This document shows, one piece after another, positions 9,847 to 18,057 of a DNA stretch of 64,000 nucleotides. A program made the position numbers and the translations under genes. This stretch comes from CAZLKT01 sp964560205. Lineage in GTDB: Bacteria > Pseudomonadota > Alphaproteobacteria > Holosporales > Holosporaceae. The DNA lies in assembly GCA_964560205.1 (NCBI GenBank), contig CAZLKT010000003.1:1-64000 (forward strand). Direction: 5' to 3'. The notes under the pieces are model-generated. The model did no database searches and was not told where the DNA came from. It worked only from the letters and a program-made list of their open reading frames with translations. Position 1 is the stretch's first letter, and every line of letters begins with the position of its first letter.

Positions 9847-10458
9847 TTGGATAAAAATTCTCATGGCGCTGGTTTCAGGAAAAATTATGATATTCGTGCG
9901 CAACAAGTGCGACTCATTGATGATAAGGGCAACATGTTGGGCATTTTTTCCCTTCAAGATGCTTTGGAAAAAGCCTTTGAAGCCAATGCAGACCTGGTAG
10001 AAACTGTACCAGACGCAGCGCCACCTGTATGTAAAATCATTGACTACAGTCGTCTTCGATATCAGGAGCAAAAGAAAAGCCAGGAGATGCGAAAGCGACA
10101 AAAAATCTCGGTTATCAAGGAGATTCAGCTGCGTCCCAATATCCAAGAGCATGACTATCAGGTGAAATTGTCCAATGCGAAGCGGTTTTTAGAAAATGGT
10201 GATCGCGTACGTCTGATCCTACAGTTTCGTGGTCGGGAAGCCAATTTCATGGATATTGGAAAAAGAATTCTGGACCGTTTTATGCAGGATCTGGAGCTTT
10301 TAAGCAAAATCGAACTTCTTCCAAAAATGGAGGGAAGACGACTTGTTGCCGTACTTGCCCCGTTGGGAAAATCTTCTGCCGCCTCTCCCACCACAGCTGA
10401 TACCAAAGAAGCTCAGGCCGAAACAGCTCCCCCCGTTACTGAGACCTCCACACAATAA
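9847..10458 (+). CDS. infC: Translation initiation factor IF-3
   Basis: Binds 30S and checks start codon and initiator tRNA. The N-terminal domain begins around NYDIRAQQVRLIDDKG. The linker and C-terminal domain contain KEIQLRPNIQEHDY and LQFRGRE. The start codon is TTG at 9847, supported by GGGGGAGGT ending 6 bases upstream, and no ATG is in reach. A non-AUG start is common for infC and in E. coli allows IF-3 to repress its own translation; autoregulation here is inferred. The last 30 or so residues are a disordered Ala/Thr/Pro tail. rpmI and rplT, normally next, are absent. Confidence 0.96.
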   Translation: MDKNSHGAGFRKNYDIRAQQVRLIDDKGNMLGIFSLQDALEKAFEANADLVETVPDAAPPVCKIIDYSRLRYQEQKKSQEMRKRQKISVIKEIQLRPNIQEHDYQVKLSNAKRFLENGDRVRLILQFRGREANFMDIGKRILDRFMQDLELLSKIELLPKMEGRRLVAVLAPLGKSSAASPTTADTKEAQAETAPPVTETSTQ

Positions 10459-10593
10459 CAACTGGCAATGGCTTCCCGTCAGGTGATGTGATGTGCATTT
10501 TATTTATATCGCTCATGTCCGCCCATGAAATACTTCCTCTGTATTGGACACAAGCCAGAAAAACCCCTTTTTAGAAGGAGATCACTGTACTGA

Positions 10594-10764
10594 TATCTTT
10601 CAGGGGGCAGTGCCAAAATTAACCTTTTGGCTCCATATTCTCCTGATGTAAATCCTATAGAGACTCTGGACACTTCATTCAGTACAGACTCTCAGAAAGA
10701 AAAAGAAAGCGAAAAGAAAACATTCAAGCCGCCCCCTTTCCCTCACATGATCCCAAATCATTGA
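10594..10764 (+). pseudogene. IS630-family transposase remnant
   Basis: In one frame from 10624 the translation reads LLAPYSPDVNPIETL. This matches the hallmark C-terminal segment of IS630/Tc1-type DDE transposases, usually LPPYSPDLNPIE, in which the final Glu is the third catalytic acidic residue. A stop at 10591-10593 closes the frame upstream, and nothing transposase-like is seen before it. After about 10671 the peptide turns into a Lys/Ser-rich run ending at a TGA at 10762. No terminal inverted repeats could be found, so this is a scar only. It sits exactly where rpmI-rplT would be expected after infC. The rest of 10459-10781 holds nothing I recognise. Confidence 0.65.
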
Positions 10765-10781
10765 CCCAATCTAATGTATTC

Positions 10782-11792
10782 TTATAGCTTGTGGAATTCT
10801 TTCTTATTGGGCTGCGCTCTATGACTCACAAGCTTTTCAGATGCACCTTCGTTTTCTTCAGGACGCACCTCGACCAATGGTTGTGACTTTATGGCATCAT
10901 AAAAAGAAGAACGGACCGCATCCATATCCCTGTTCCACATTTTGGCTTGATACTTATACAGATCTTTTAAATTTTCTCTAAAGCCTGCAGGATTTTTGTT
11001 ATATAACTCTTCCAACATCTGCCTTCTCCAAAAAAAATTCACATGATATGCTCTTTCAACATGTTCTTTGGGAACATCTGCAAACTCTGAGAAGCAGTCA
11101 ATACAAGCCCGCCTATACTCATTTTCGGTAAGACAGGTGTGTGAAGATTTTGCTTCCTGCTGGCCCCTATGCTCTTTTTTCCCAGCCAACTTTTTCTTCA
11201 TAAATGATCCCAGCACCTCTTCCTGCTCTTTCAACTTTTCCTCTGATGATTTTTCAAGCGCTGCACGAAAACCTTCTTTATTCAACTTATGATCCTGCAT
11301 GGTACGCTCCAACCCCTCTTTTATAATTTTGCGAAAAGCATCTGGATCACTCTCATAGATTGCTCGTGAAGCATTTGTTATACCAATGGCTCCTACTTTA
11401 TAGGCTTTAAGAATACTTTCTTGAGTCCATTCTAGAACATTTGCATACGTATCTATGTATGCTTTTTCAAAAGCATCCCATTGACTGGACTCTATAATAT
11501 CCCTCAAAGCTTCTTTTACAATCTGTTTAAAAGCCAAAGGACCCTTCTTATATTCATCATCTGTAACATGTCTTGCACCAAAGTCCCCCCGTTCATATGC
11601 CTCAACAGCATATTCTTCGGAACATTTCATAACCTCCCTATACGCATCTATGGCTGCTTGTTTAAAAGACTCGACATCTCTTGCTGTCTCCATTTTCTGT
11701 TCTTTCTTCTTACCAGCTATGATACACGTGGTTCCTGCAGAACAACACACCATGGCACAGAAAAAAAGTGCATAAAAAATCCCTTTTTTCAT
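10782..11792 (-). CDS. Secreted repeat protein, set 1, copy A
   Basis: Unrecognised protein of 336 residues. An N-terminal signal peptide (MKK, hydrophobic core, CCSAG at 16-20) implies export; the cysteines could form a weak lipobox. The mature part has three divergent copies of a roughly 60-residue helical module at about 43-104, 108-165 and 225-285. The best-conserved copy reads RRACIDCFSE, then VPKEHVERAY, then LYNKNPAGFRENLKDLY. The same module builds the proteins at 49343, 50829 and 53436. A charged linker (about 168-215) separates modules 2 and 3. GGAG lies 8 bases before the ATG, and a good promoter is at 11825-11853. It is flanked by the IS630 scar and the giant repeat gene. Confidence 0.75.
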   Translation of the reverse strand: MKKGIFYALFFCAMVCCSAGTTCIIAGKKKEQKMETARDVESFKQAAIDAYREVMKCSEEYAVEAYERGDFGARHVTDDEYKKGPLAFKQIVKEALRDIIESSQWDAFEKAYIDTYANVLEWTQESILKAYKVGAIGITNASRAIYESDPDAFRKIIKEGLERTMQDHKLNKEGFRAALEKSSEEKLKEQEEVLGSFMKKKLAGKKEHRGQQEAKSSHTCLTENEYRRACIDCFSEFADVPKEHVERAYHVNFFWRRQMLEELYNKNPAGFRENLKDLYKYQAKMWNRDMDAVRSSFYDAIKSQPLVEVRPEENEGASEKLVSHRAQPNKKEFHKL

Positions 11793-11824
11793 TACAAGAC
11801 TCCGTAAATTAAATCAATATGAAG

Positions 11825-11853
11825 ATGATATATAATAAAAAAATGTTTTACAA
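11825..11853 (-). promoter_or_regulatory. Promoter of set 1 copy A
   Basis: On the minus strand TTGTAA (11853-11848), a 17-bp spacer and TATCAT (11830-11825) precede the gene starting at 11792. The predicted leader is about 26 bases. Optimal spacing and a 5/6 match at -10 support it. Confidence 0.45.
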
Positions 11854-11928
11854 CATATAGAAAAAAGATCAGGTATCTGTAGAGTATAAGATAAATCCCA
11901 TCCTCATATTCATTCCATATATTTGTCC

Positions 11929-11957
11929 TTGACAAATCATTTTATATAAATTATAAT
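11929..11957 (+). promoter_or_regulatory. Perfect sigma-70 consensus promoter of the giant repeat gene
   Basis: TTGACA (11929-11934), exactly 17 bp, then TATAAT (11952-11957): a full match to consensus. Transcription would begin near 11964. The only long plus-strand frame downstream opens at 11973 and encodes a signal-peptide-like sequence, so this promoter points at the giant repeat gene. Confidence 0.65.
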
Positions 11958-11999
11958 TAATAAGATCTTTAATTAAACTTATATTACAAAATAAACAAC

Positions 12000-12340
12000 A
12001 TAAAAAGAGAATTAACACTTTTTTTACTAACCTTCTTTTGCATAAACGGGGCTGAGGTCGCTTTAACAAAAGAAGCCATAGCCGCAAAAGTACCTGTCGA
12101 AAAAAAGGCAGGAGGCGGCGGGAAAAAGGTATCACAGAAAAAGACATCACATCATACTAAAGGCAAAACACAAACGAGAAAAAAGAACCACATACAAGAA
12201 AAAAACAAGAAAGGGAATCCAGTGGCTCCTCAGGAGGAAGTGCAAAGGACGAACCTGAAGATCCTTCCTATTGTGACCGGAGGAATAAGTTTAGCAGCTG
12301 TGAAAAATCTTTGGCTGAACAATTCAGGTGAAAAAGAAAA
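12000..12340 (+). CDS. Giant secreted repeat protein, 5' part before the assembly gap
   Basis: The frame is open from 11973 and runs into the N gap. Translated from 12000 it begins with a classic signal peptide: KRE, then LTLFLLTFFCINGA, cleavage expected before EVA. It continues as a Lys/Gly-rich basic segment, then KILPIVTGGISLAAVKNLW, a short hydrophobic patch. Between the stop before 11973 and residue 70 there is no ATG, GTG or TTG in frame. The best-placed codon is ATA at 12000, and GTG 12222 would remove the signal peptide. No ribosome site precedes 12000. So this is a rare AUA start, a sequencing error, or a start-less decaying gene. Frame relation to the part after the gap is unknown because 100 N is a placeholder length. 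Confidence 0.55.
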
Positions 12341-12440
12341 NNNNNNNNNNNNNNNNNNNNNNNNNNNNNNNNNNNNNNNNNNNNNNNNNNNNNNNNNNNN
12401 NNNNNNNNNNNNNNNNNNNNNNNNNNNNNNNNNNNNNNNN
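12341..12440. other. Assembly gap of 100 N
   Basis: Exactly 100 N inside the giant repeat gene, a conventional placeholder for a gap of unknown size. Right of it are tandem 33-bp units (GAAGCACAAAAACAATATAA-type), so the gap probably exists because this array collapsed in assembly. Confidence 0.95.
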
Positions 12441-12675
12441 AGCACAAAAACAATATAAAGAAGAGGATCAGGAAGCACAAAAACAATATAAAGAAGAGGA
12501 TCAGGAAGCACAAAAACAATATAAAGAATATCAAGAAGAATATAAAGAAGAATATAAAGAAGAAGATAAAGAAGAAGATAAAGAAGAAGATAAAGAAGAA
12601 TATAAAGAAGAATATAAAGAAGAAGATAAAGAAAAGGAAGATCAAGAAAAAGGTAAAGAAGAAGACCAAGATATA
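12441..12675 (+). repeat. Charged low-complexity tandem array
   Basis: Starts as 33-bp units encoding AQKQYKEEDQE (at least two full copies plus a partial one), then degenerates to 12-18-bp units encoding EEYKEEDKE patterns. It continues into the N gap on its left. Such highly charged arrays probably form a long helix or an extended linker. Confidence 0.85.
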
Positions 12676-15600
12676 AAACTACGTTCTATGGGTCTGCAAG
12701 GAAGCGCCCCATATATCACTGCCAATATGCTTGCTACAGTAGCCACACTTGCTGCCGTGGGTTTTGGGATAAAAGCAGTCTATGACTATTGGAAGCAGAA
12801 AGACTATAAACCTTATGGTGCCATTGCCTCCATCTTTGGAGGGATAGCTCTCTATGCTGGTGGATATCATAATGCTGCTGCCCCCCTCCTCCTCCCCTCC
12901 CTCAAGTTCTCTTGGGATTGGTTGGGCTTTTCATCCTCAAAAATAAAAATTAAAAAACTCACAAACAATCCTAAAGGCAATCCTAAAGACAATCCTAAAG
13001 ACAATCCTCTCGATGCTGATTATTTTTCAACAGACATTAAAAAGTTCATAGAAGATCCCACTGCCAATCCTCTCAATGATGACATGTTTCGACGCGTTAC
13101 CATACATAATGCAGCACAATTCAAATCAAATCATACAGCTCAAATGACGGGCGAACAGATAAAAATGATGAATTCTTTTATTATAGCACAGATGCTAAGA
13201 AATCCTAGCCTAAATCTATCAAAGGAGCAATTAAAAGCCATTGACTATAAGAAAATGAACCGTTTTCCTTTCCCAATTGATGAGAAATATGTTCCCCTTC
13301 TCCCTCGAAATGCAATCCAATGGCTGTTGGAAGACGAAAAGATACATCCTAATCAAAAGAATGCCCTCAAGGATGTCACATGGGACCAGATTCTGGATGT
13401 CATGCTCTCAGTAAATGAAGAGACTTTCAACAATTATCCAAATAGAGCATTTCTCTCAGATGACGTGAAACATAATATTCATGAAATGAGGAAGCAGAAA
13501 AATACTATAGATCATGATATAAATGATTTTTTCAATAATCTTTCTGCACCCACCTACAAAAAATTTACGATACACCATATTAGGGCGCTCAAACCCTATT
13601 GCAAACAAAACAATATAGGAAATATCGGACAAAGAGACAACTCCAACCTTTCACCACTGACGAATATTGTAAAAAATATTTTTTGGGATGAGGATAATGT
13701 GGAGCAGATCATAACGGCTCTTGAAGAGGAGTATCCTGAAGATGTTGAGCAAATAAGAGCTCTCGAAAACATTGAAAAGTTCATAAAGGATTCCAAATAT
13801 CCTCTTCAAGAAAGCGATTGCCGCTTTTTTAATTTTAAACATTTATACTTTTTTCAACCCGAAAATATACACAAAATCCAGAGTGATGTACTACTTGCTC
13901 TGCCCCCTGGTATCATAAGAGATCTCTTATCAATAAAAAAAACTCTATCAAAGGATCAACTTGAATTAATTGACTATAATGTATTAAAATTAGTTGAAGA
14001 GAATTCTCCTGGTAGTACAGAGAAAATTCACGAAAAGAACCTTCCATTCCTCCCTCAAAGCGCAATCCAATATTTATTGGAAAAGAAAGATACAACCTTG
14101 CTTACAAATGATTCTTTCAAGCACATCTCAGCAGACCAGGTTCGAGAAGTCAGGAATAAGGTAGGGAGAGAGAATTTCACCCTCAAAAAATACCCAAATA
14201 TAGAGCTCTTATCTGATGAGGCGAAGAGTGTGGAGAAAGAAGCTGTAGAGGCGCATAAAGCTCATCCCATGGACCCCCATCCTCCTATCCCCTCAAACCT
14301 TGGTAAGCATCCATCATCAAGCCACGGCGGCCCCTCCGCCGCCCTGTCACCGGGCCAGGCTAAGGCGGACCTTGAGAGTTTTATCACCAGTCCAGAAAAG
14401 TTCAATAAACGTTTTACGCGAGAGCATTTCGATGCTTTTACAGGGTTGGAGGAAGAACTACTTGATCACATAATAGCATTGCACGTAGAAGAGATTATAA
14501 AAAATATCTTCCTCCACAATGAGTTGCACGAGGCTGAAGATATAACGCATAGGTTTATGAAAAAATTTCCACAATCCCATGTTTATGAAAACGTCATAAA
14601 AAATCGTAGGATAATTGAAGCTGGTATAAAAAATAGAAGATTTGATTTTGACACCTTCAATATACAGGATCTAAAAAAAGACGATTTTGTGAGGGCTGGT
14701 AAAGCTGTTGTGCAAAAAATAGATGCAGATTTTATTGCTGGAATCTCTACAGGTGCCATGAGGGCGTTATTATCTGATAAAGAAATTGAACTCTTGCTTT
14801 CAAAAGAACAGTTAGAAACTTTATCAATAAAAGATTTAGAGACGAACGGTGGTAAAAAAGGAAATATTAGAGCTGAATATATTCTTCTTTTACGTCCATC
14901 TGAAATAAAATATCTGTTGGAAACCAAAGATACAACCTTGCTTACAAATGATTCTTTCAAGCACATCTCAGCAGACCAGGTTCGACAAGTCAAGCGGATG
15001 GTGGGGAGACGTAGTTTGACCCCCGAAAACTACCCAAATATAGAGCTCTTATCTGATCCGGCGAAGAGTGCAATAAATGATGACGAAAAAGCAGGAGGTG
15101 GTAGCTCACCTTTGAAGGAATCTGATGAGGCGAAGAATGCAATAAATGGTGATAAAAAAGCAGGAGGTGGTAGCTCACCTTTGAAGGATTTATCGGCCGA
15201 CCCTGATGTCCTCACGTCGGAACAGGCAACAGAAAAAAAACATACGTATAAGGGCAAGATTCATGACTCGTGTAGTTATACAGATATAGGACTTTTTGTG
15301 GATAATATAAATTCATCTTCTTGTAATATGGATTATTATGATATAGAAAAATTAACAATAATATTTAAAAATATTAATTATGATCAGTTCTCTTTTATAA
15401 GAAGAGAAAAATTAGATTTTTTCAATAATCAGTTTGCTGAGAAAATTAATAGCAATATTAAAAATTTTATAAATCATCGAAAAGCTATCTATGCTTTTTT
15501 AGACAATAGTAGGAAAGAATTGGGTGAGAATGTGGTAGGATATGTCATGCCACATGACACTGAAAATGAAAAATTTTCACAAAGTCATATTGATGTGCTT

Positions 15601-15885
15601 TCTAAAACAACCCATCGCCTTGACCTTCGAACTATAGAAGCTCTGATTGCTCAGAAAAAAAAGAAGAATTTCTCTTTAGAGTCCATATTTCAGTATTTAA
15701 GAAAAGACCACGCTCTAAAAATTGCAGAGAATAGAGATATGACAGATTGGATCGAAAGAGCTTGTAGTGACAAAGAAAAGGAGCTCTTTTTCACAGACAT
15801 TGTAAAAAATAAAATGAAAGAAGTCGAAGAATGTAGCAAAAAAGAAGCGGAATCAAAAAGAAAAAAAGAAGAAGAGTTAATCTAG
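12442..15885 (+). CDS. Giant secreted repeat protein, 3' part after the assembly gap
   Basis: About 1,147 residues are visible; no known family recognised. In order: a Glu/Lys/Tyr/Gln array (12442-12675) of 11-residue and shorter units; an Ala/Gly-rich hydrophobic pair (about 12710-12910) likely forming a membrane hairpin; an Asn/Pro/Lys linker with KDNP repeats; then a long helical region with three copies of a module (near 13190-13350, 13915-14105, 14758-14945) with core LS-x-[ED]-Q-L and a following LLPxxAIxxLL segment. Parts of modules 2 and 3 are identical in DNA. A Pro/Ser/His-rich insert lies near 14265-14360, and a 69-bp tandem repeat near 15052-15189. The Lys/Glu-rich C terminus ends at TAG 15883. 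Base composition is AT-richer than neighbouring core genes. Confidence 0.75.
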   Translation, partial: AQKQYKEEDQEAQKQYKEEDQEAQKQYKEYQEEYKEEYKEEDKEEDKEEDKEEYKEEYKEEDKEKEDQEKGKEEDQDIKLRSMGLQGSAPYITANMLATVATLAAVGFGIKAVYDYWKQKDYKPYGAIASIFGGIALYAGGYHNAAAPLLLPSLKFSWDWLGFSSSKIKIKKLTNNPKGNPKDNPKDNPLDADYFSTDIKKFIEDPTANPLNDDMFRRVTIHNAAQFKSNHTAQMTGEQIKMMNSFIIAQMLRNPSLNLSKEQLKAIDYKKMNRFPFPIDEKYVPLLPRNAIQWLLEDEKIHPNQKNALKDVTWDQILDVMLSVNEETFNNYPNRAFLSDDVKHNIHEMRKQKNTIDHDINDFFNNLSAPTYKKFTIHHIRALKPYCKQNNIGNIGQRDNSNLSPLTNIVKNIFWDEDNVEQIITALEEEYPEDVEQIRALENIEKFIKDSKYPLQESDCRFFNFKHLYFFQPENIHKIQSDVLLALPPGIIRDLLSIKKTLSKDQLELIDYNVLKLVEENSPGSTEKIHEKNLPFLPQSAIQYLLEKKDTTLLTNDSFKHISADQVREVRNKVGRENFTLKKYPNIELLSDEAKSVEKEAVEAHKAHPMDPHPPIPSNLGKHPSSSHGGPSAALSPGQAKADLESFITSPEKFNKRFTREHFDAFTGLEEELLDHIIALHVEEIIKNIFLHNELHEAEDITHRFMKKFPQSHVYENVIKNRRIIEAGIKNRRFDFDTFNIQDLKKDDFVRAGKAVVQKIDADFIAGISTGAMRALLSDKEIELLLSKEQLETLSIKDLETNGGKKGNIRAEYILLLRPSEIKYLLETKDTTLLTNDSFKHISADQVRQVKRMVGRRSLTPENYPNIELLSDPAKSAINDDEKAGGGSSPLKESDEAKNAINGDKKAGGGSSPLKDLSADPDVLTSEQATEKKHTYKGKIHDSCSYTDIGLFVDNINSSSCNMDYYDIEKLTIIFKNINYDQFSFIRREKLDFFNNQFAEKINSNIKNFINHRKAIYAFLDNSRKELGENVVGYVMPHDTENEKFSQSHIDVLSKTTHRLDLRTIEALIAQKKKKNFSLESIFQYLRKDHALKIAENRDMTDWIERACSDKEKELFFTDIVKNKMKEVEECSKKEAESKRKKEEELI
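14086..14985 (+). repeat. Intragenic duplication with 840-bp offset
   Basis: Bases 14086-14145 and 14926-14985 are identical over 60 bases, and further near-identical stretches continue to about 14220 and 15060 at the same offset. The encoded segment in both is DTTLLTNDSF then KHISADQVR. Surrounding module sequence is much more diverged, pointing to recent duplication or gene conversion within the gene. Confidence 0.85.
15052..15189 (+). repeat. Tandem 69-bp repeat, two copies
   Basis: Two copies of a 23-codon unit (SDxAK, then AINxDxKAGGG, then SSPLK) follow one another with few mismatches. The unit is Gly/Ser/Lys-rich and looks like a flexible linker. Confidence 0.8.
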
Positions 15886-16062
15886 TAAGAAGAAGGAGGG
15901 GGAGGAAGATTGAGTCTTTTGAAAGGTACTTTTTGTATATGTTGGAAGGCTCTTAAGATTACCTAGACGGGCCTCCTCATACAAAATCCCATGGCCCACA
16001 TGAAACCCTCCCCCCACCATCTTGTGTTGGGAACGGAAATGAGATATCCTGCCTCACAGAAG

Positions 16063-16146
16063 GCCTTGATGGCGGAACTGGTAGACGCGACGGACTCAAA
16101 ATCCGTTGCCCGTACGGGCGTGGGGGTTCGATTCCCTCTCAAGGTA
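16063..16146 (+). tRNA. tRNA-Leu (CAA)
   Basis: The acceptor stem GCCTTGA pairs with TCAAGGT (first pair G-U), discriminator A at 16146. Anticodon stem ACGGA/TCCGT encloses loop CTCAAAA, giving anticodon CAA, which reads UUG. The long variable arm (TTGCCCGTACGGGC) is typical of tRNA-Leu, and the T arm GGGGGTTCGATTCCCTC is canonical. CCA is not encoded. No other gene lies in 15886-16258; an overlapping protein frame here is spurious. Confidence 0.95.
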
Positions 16147-16258
16147 GGGCCTTCGAAGCATTTCATCACATTTTCATTTTTTATCATAAAGTTTACCCAT
16201 TGTTTTTTTTATGGAGGCGCTGCATACTGCCTGGGTGGATTTTTTATAGGGGCTTTTT

Positions 16259-16534
16259 ATGATGGATGCTCACAAAGTGGGGGAGATTGCACGGTTAGCA
16301 CATATAGAAATCAGCCAAAAAGAAAAGGAAGCCCTTGTGGAAGATTTATCTCAGGTTTTTTCTTGGGTGGACCAAATTTGTGCGGTCTCAAAACTAGACG
16401 CACCTGAGGAGGAGACTCAAAAATCCTCTGAAGGACGAGCAGATATGGTAACAGAAGAAAACTCGCGAGAAGATATTGTGGGTCAGGCACCTCATGGCGA
16501 TGGTGTCTTTTTTATTGTTCCTCGCATCATATAA
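16259..16534 (+). CDS. gatC: Aspartyl/glutamyl-tRNA amidotransferase subunit C
   Basis: Small subunit of GatCAB, which converts Glu-tRNA-Gln (and Asp-tRNA-Asn) to the amide forms. The family pattern is clear: VGEIARLAHIEI near the start, LVEDLSQVFSWVDQI in the middle, then a stretched segment that wraps GatA, and the conserved VGQAPHGDGVFFIVP end. The length of 91 is typical. ATG 16259 follows a weak AGGGG site. gatA begins 11 bp later. Presence of GatCAB implies indirect Gln-tRNA synthesis and normally absence of glutaminyl-tRNA synthetase. Confidence 0.95.
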   Translation: MMDAHKVGEIARLAHIEISQKEKEALVEDLSQVFSWVDQICAVSKLDAPEEETQKSSEGRADMVTEENSREDIVGQAPHGDGVFFIVPRII

Positions 16535-16545
16535 AGGAAAAATGT

Positions 16546-18057
16546 ATGAGTACTCAAGAAAAATCAACCTCTTCTCGCTCTCAGACGTCTCCATTGCTGC
16601 AGTATAGTATTTCGGAGGTTTTGTACGGGTTGCGTCATAAACACTTTACTGTTCCAGAACTTGTGAAAGCATACCTGCAACGCATGGAAGACACACAACA
16701 CCTCAACTTGTATATCACTCCCACGCCGGAGCACGCTTTGTATCAAGCAGAAGCGAGTCAAAAACGATGGGACCTTGGATGCCCACTTCCCCTGGACGGC
16801 ATTCCCCTAGGAGTTAAGGATGCATTTTGCACCAAGGGGATTCGCACCACAGCGTCTTCGCGCATATTGGGGAATTTTGTGCCCCCTTATGAATCCACCG
16901 TGACACAAAAACTGTGGGATGCGGGCGCCATTCTTTTAGGCAAGTGCAATTTGGATGAGTTTTGCATGGGATCCACCACCACCAACACCTATATTGTCGA
17001 TGCCGCAAAAAACCCATGGAAAGAGACCCACGTCACGGGGGGAAGCTCCGGTGGGTCTTGCGGGGCGGTGGCTGCAGGTTCTGCTTTGGCGGCCGTGGGC
17101 TCAGATACGGGTGGATCCATTCGACAGCCAGCCGCTTTTTGTGGTGTTGTGGGAGTTCTTCCCACCTATGGGCGCTGCTCTCGATGGGGGGTGGTGGCAT
17201 ATGCATCGTCTCTGGATCAACCAAGTATTACAGGGCGCACAGTTTTAGATACTGCCATAGTGCTGGAAAAAATATGTGGCCATGATCCAAAAGATGCGAC
17301 ATCTGTGCGCCGAGAAGTACCATGTTTCCCTGAGTATGTGGGAAAATCCGTGAAAGGACTTCGCATTGGCATTCCCGTAGAGTGGAAAAAATATCTTAAA
17401 GACCCATTTATTGTGGAAGCCTGGGAAAAGGCAAAAACATGCCTCTTGGATGCGGGATGTATTATAAAAGATGTTGCCCTGCCCTATGCGGAGTATGCCC
17501 TTCCATGTTATTACCTCCTCACATGTGCAGAGGCCTCCTCCAACTTGGCACGCTATGATGGGGTCACCTATGGCCTTCGAGTGGATGATGATGCCCTGGA
17601 ACAGATGTACGATAAAACACGAGGAGCAGGCTTTGGCAGAGAGGTGAAGCGTCGACTCATGATCGGCACCTATGTGCTCTCCCATGGATATTACGATGCC
17701 TACTATCTGAAAGCAAAAGGGCTTCGTCGAGCCATTATCCAGGAGTTTACAAACGTTTTCCAAGAGGTGGATGCCATTTTGACCCCCACCACACCAACAC
17801 CTTCCTTTGCCCATGATGCTGCCCCAACGGATCCCGTCACCATGTATCTCAATGATATTCTCACAGTGCCTGTGAATGTCGGTGGAATGACAGCCATATC
17901 TGTGCCCACAGGGGTTTCACCCCATGGGCTGCCGTGTGGGATGCAGCTTATTGCAGCACCGTTTCAGGAGGGCACTTTGTTTCAATGTGGCGCAGTTTTG
18001 GAGAAGGGTGCAGACATGCCCCCTCTCCCCTTTGCTTTGGGAGGATACACATCATGA
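16546..18057 (+). CDS. gatA: Aspartyl/glutamyl-tRNA amidotransferase subunit A
   Basis: Amidase-signature subunit that releases ammonia from glutamine. The Ser-cisSer-Lys triad is intact: Lys91 in GVKDAF, Ser167 in GGSSGGS and Ser191 in SDTGGSIR. The length of 503 agrees with the family. AAAGGA lies a few bases before ATG 16546. Its TGA overlaps the gatB ATG in an ATGA junction, so the two are translationally coupled. Confidence 0.98.
   Translation: MSTQEKSTSSRSQTSPLLQYSISEVLYGLRHKHFTVPELVKAYLQRMEDTQHLNLYITPTPEHALYQAEASQKRWDLGCPLPLDGIPLGVKDAFCTKGIRTTASSRILGNFVPPYESTVTQKLWDAGAILLGKCNLDEFCMGSTTTNTYIVDAAKNPWKETHVTGGSSGGSCGAVAAGSALAAVGSDTGGSIRQPAAFCGVVGVLPTYGRCSRWGVVAYASSLDQPSITGRTVLDTAIVLEKICGHDPKDATSVRREVPCFPEYVGKSVKGLRIGIPVEWKKYLKDPFIVEAWEKAKTCLLDAGCIIKDVALPYAEYALPCYYLLTCAEASSNLARYDGVTYGLRVDDDALEQMYDKTRGAGFGREVKRRLMIGTYVLSHGYYDAYYLKAKGLRRAIIQEFTNVFQEVDAILTPTTPTPSFAHDAAPTDPVTMYLNDILTVPVNVGGMTAISVPTGVSPHGLPCGMQLIAAPFQEGTLFQCGAVLEKGADMPPLPFALGGYTS

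Noticed and set aside
15991..16407. 138-codon plus-strand ORF
   Set aside because: Runs through tRNA-Leu and into gatC in another frame.
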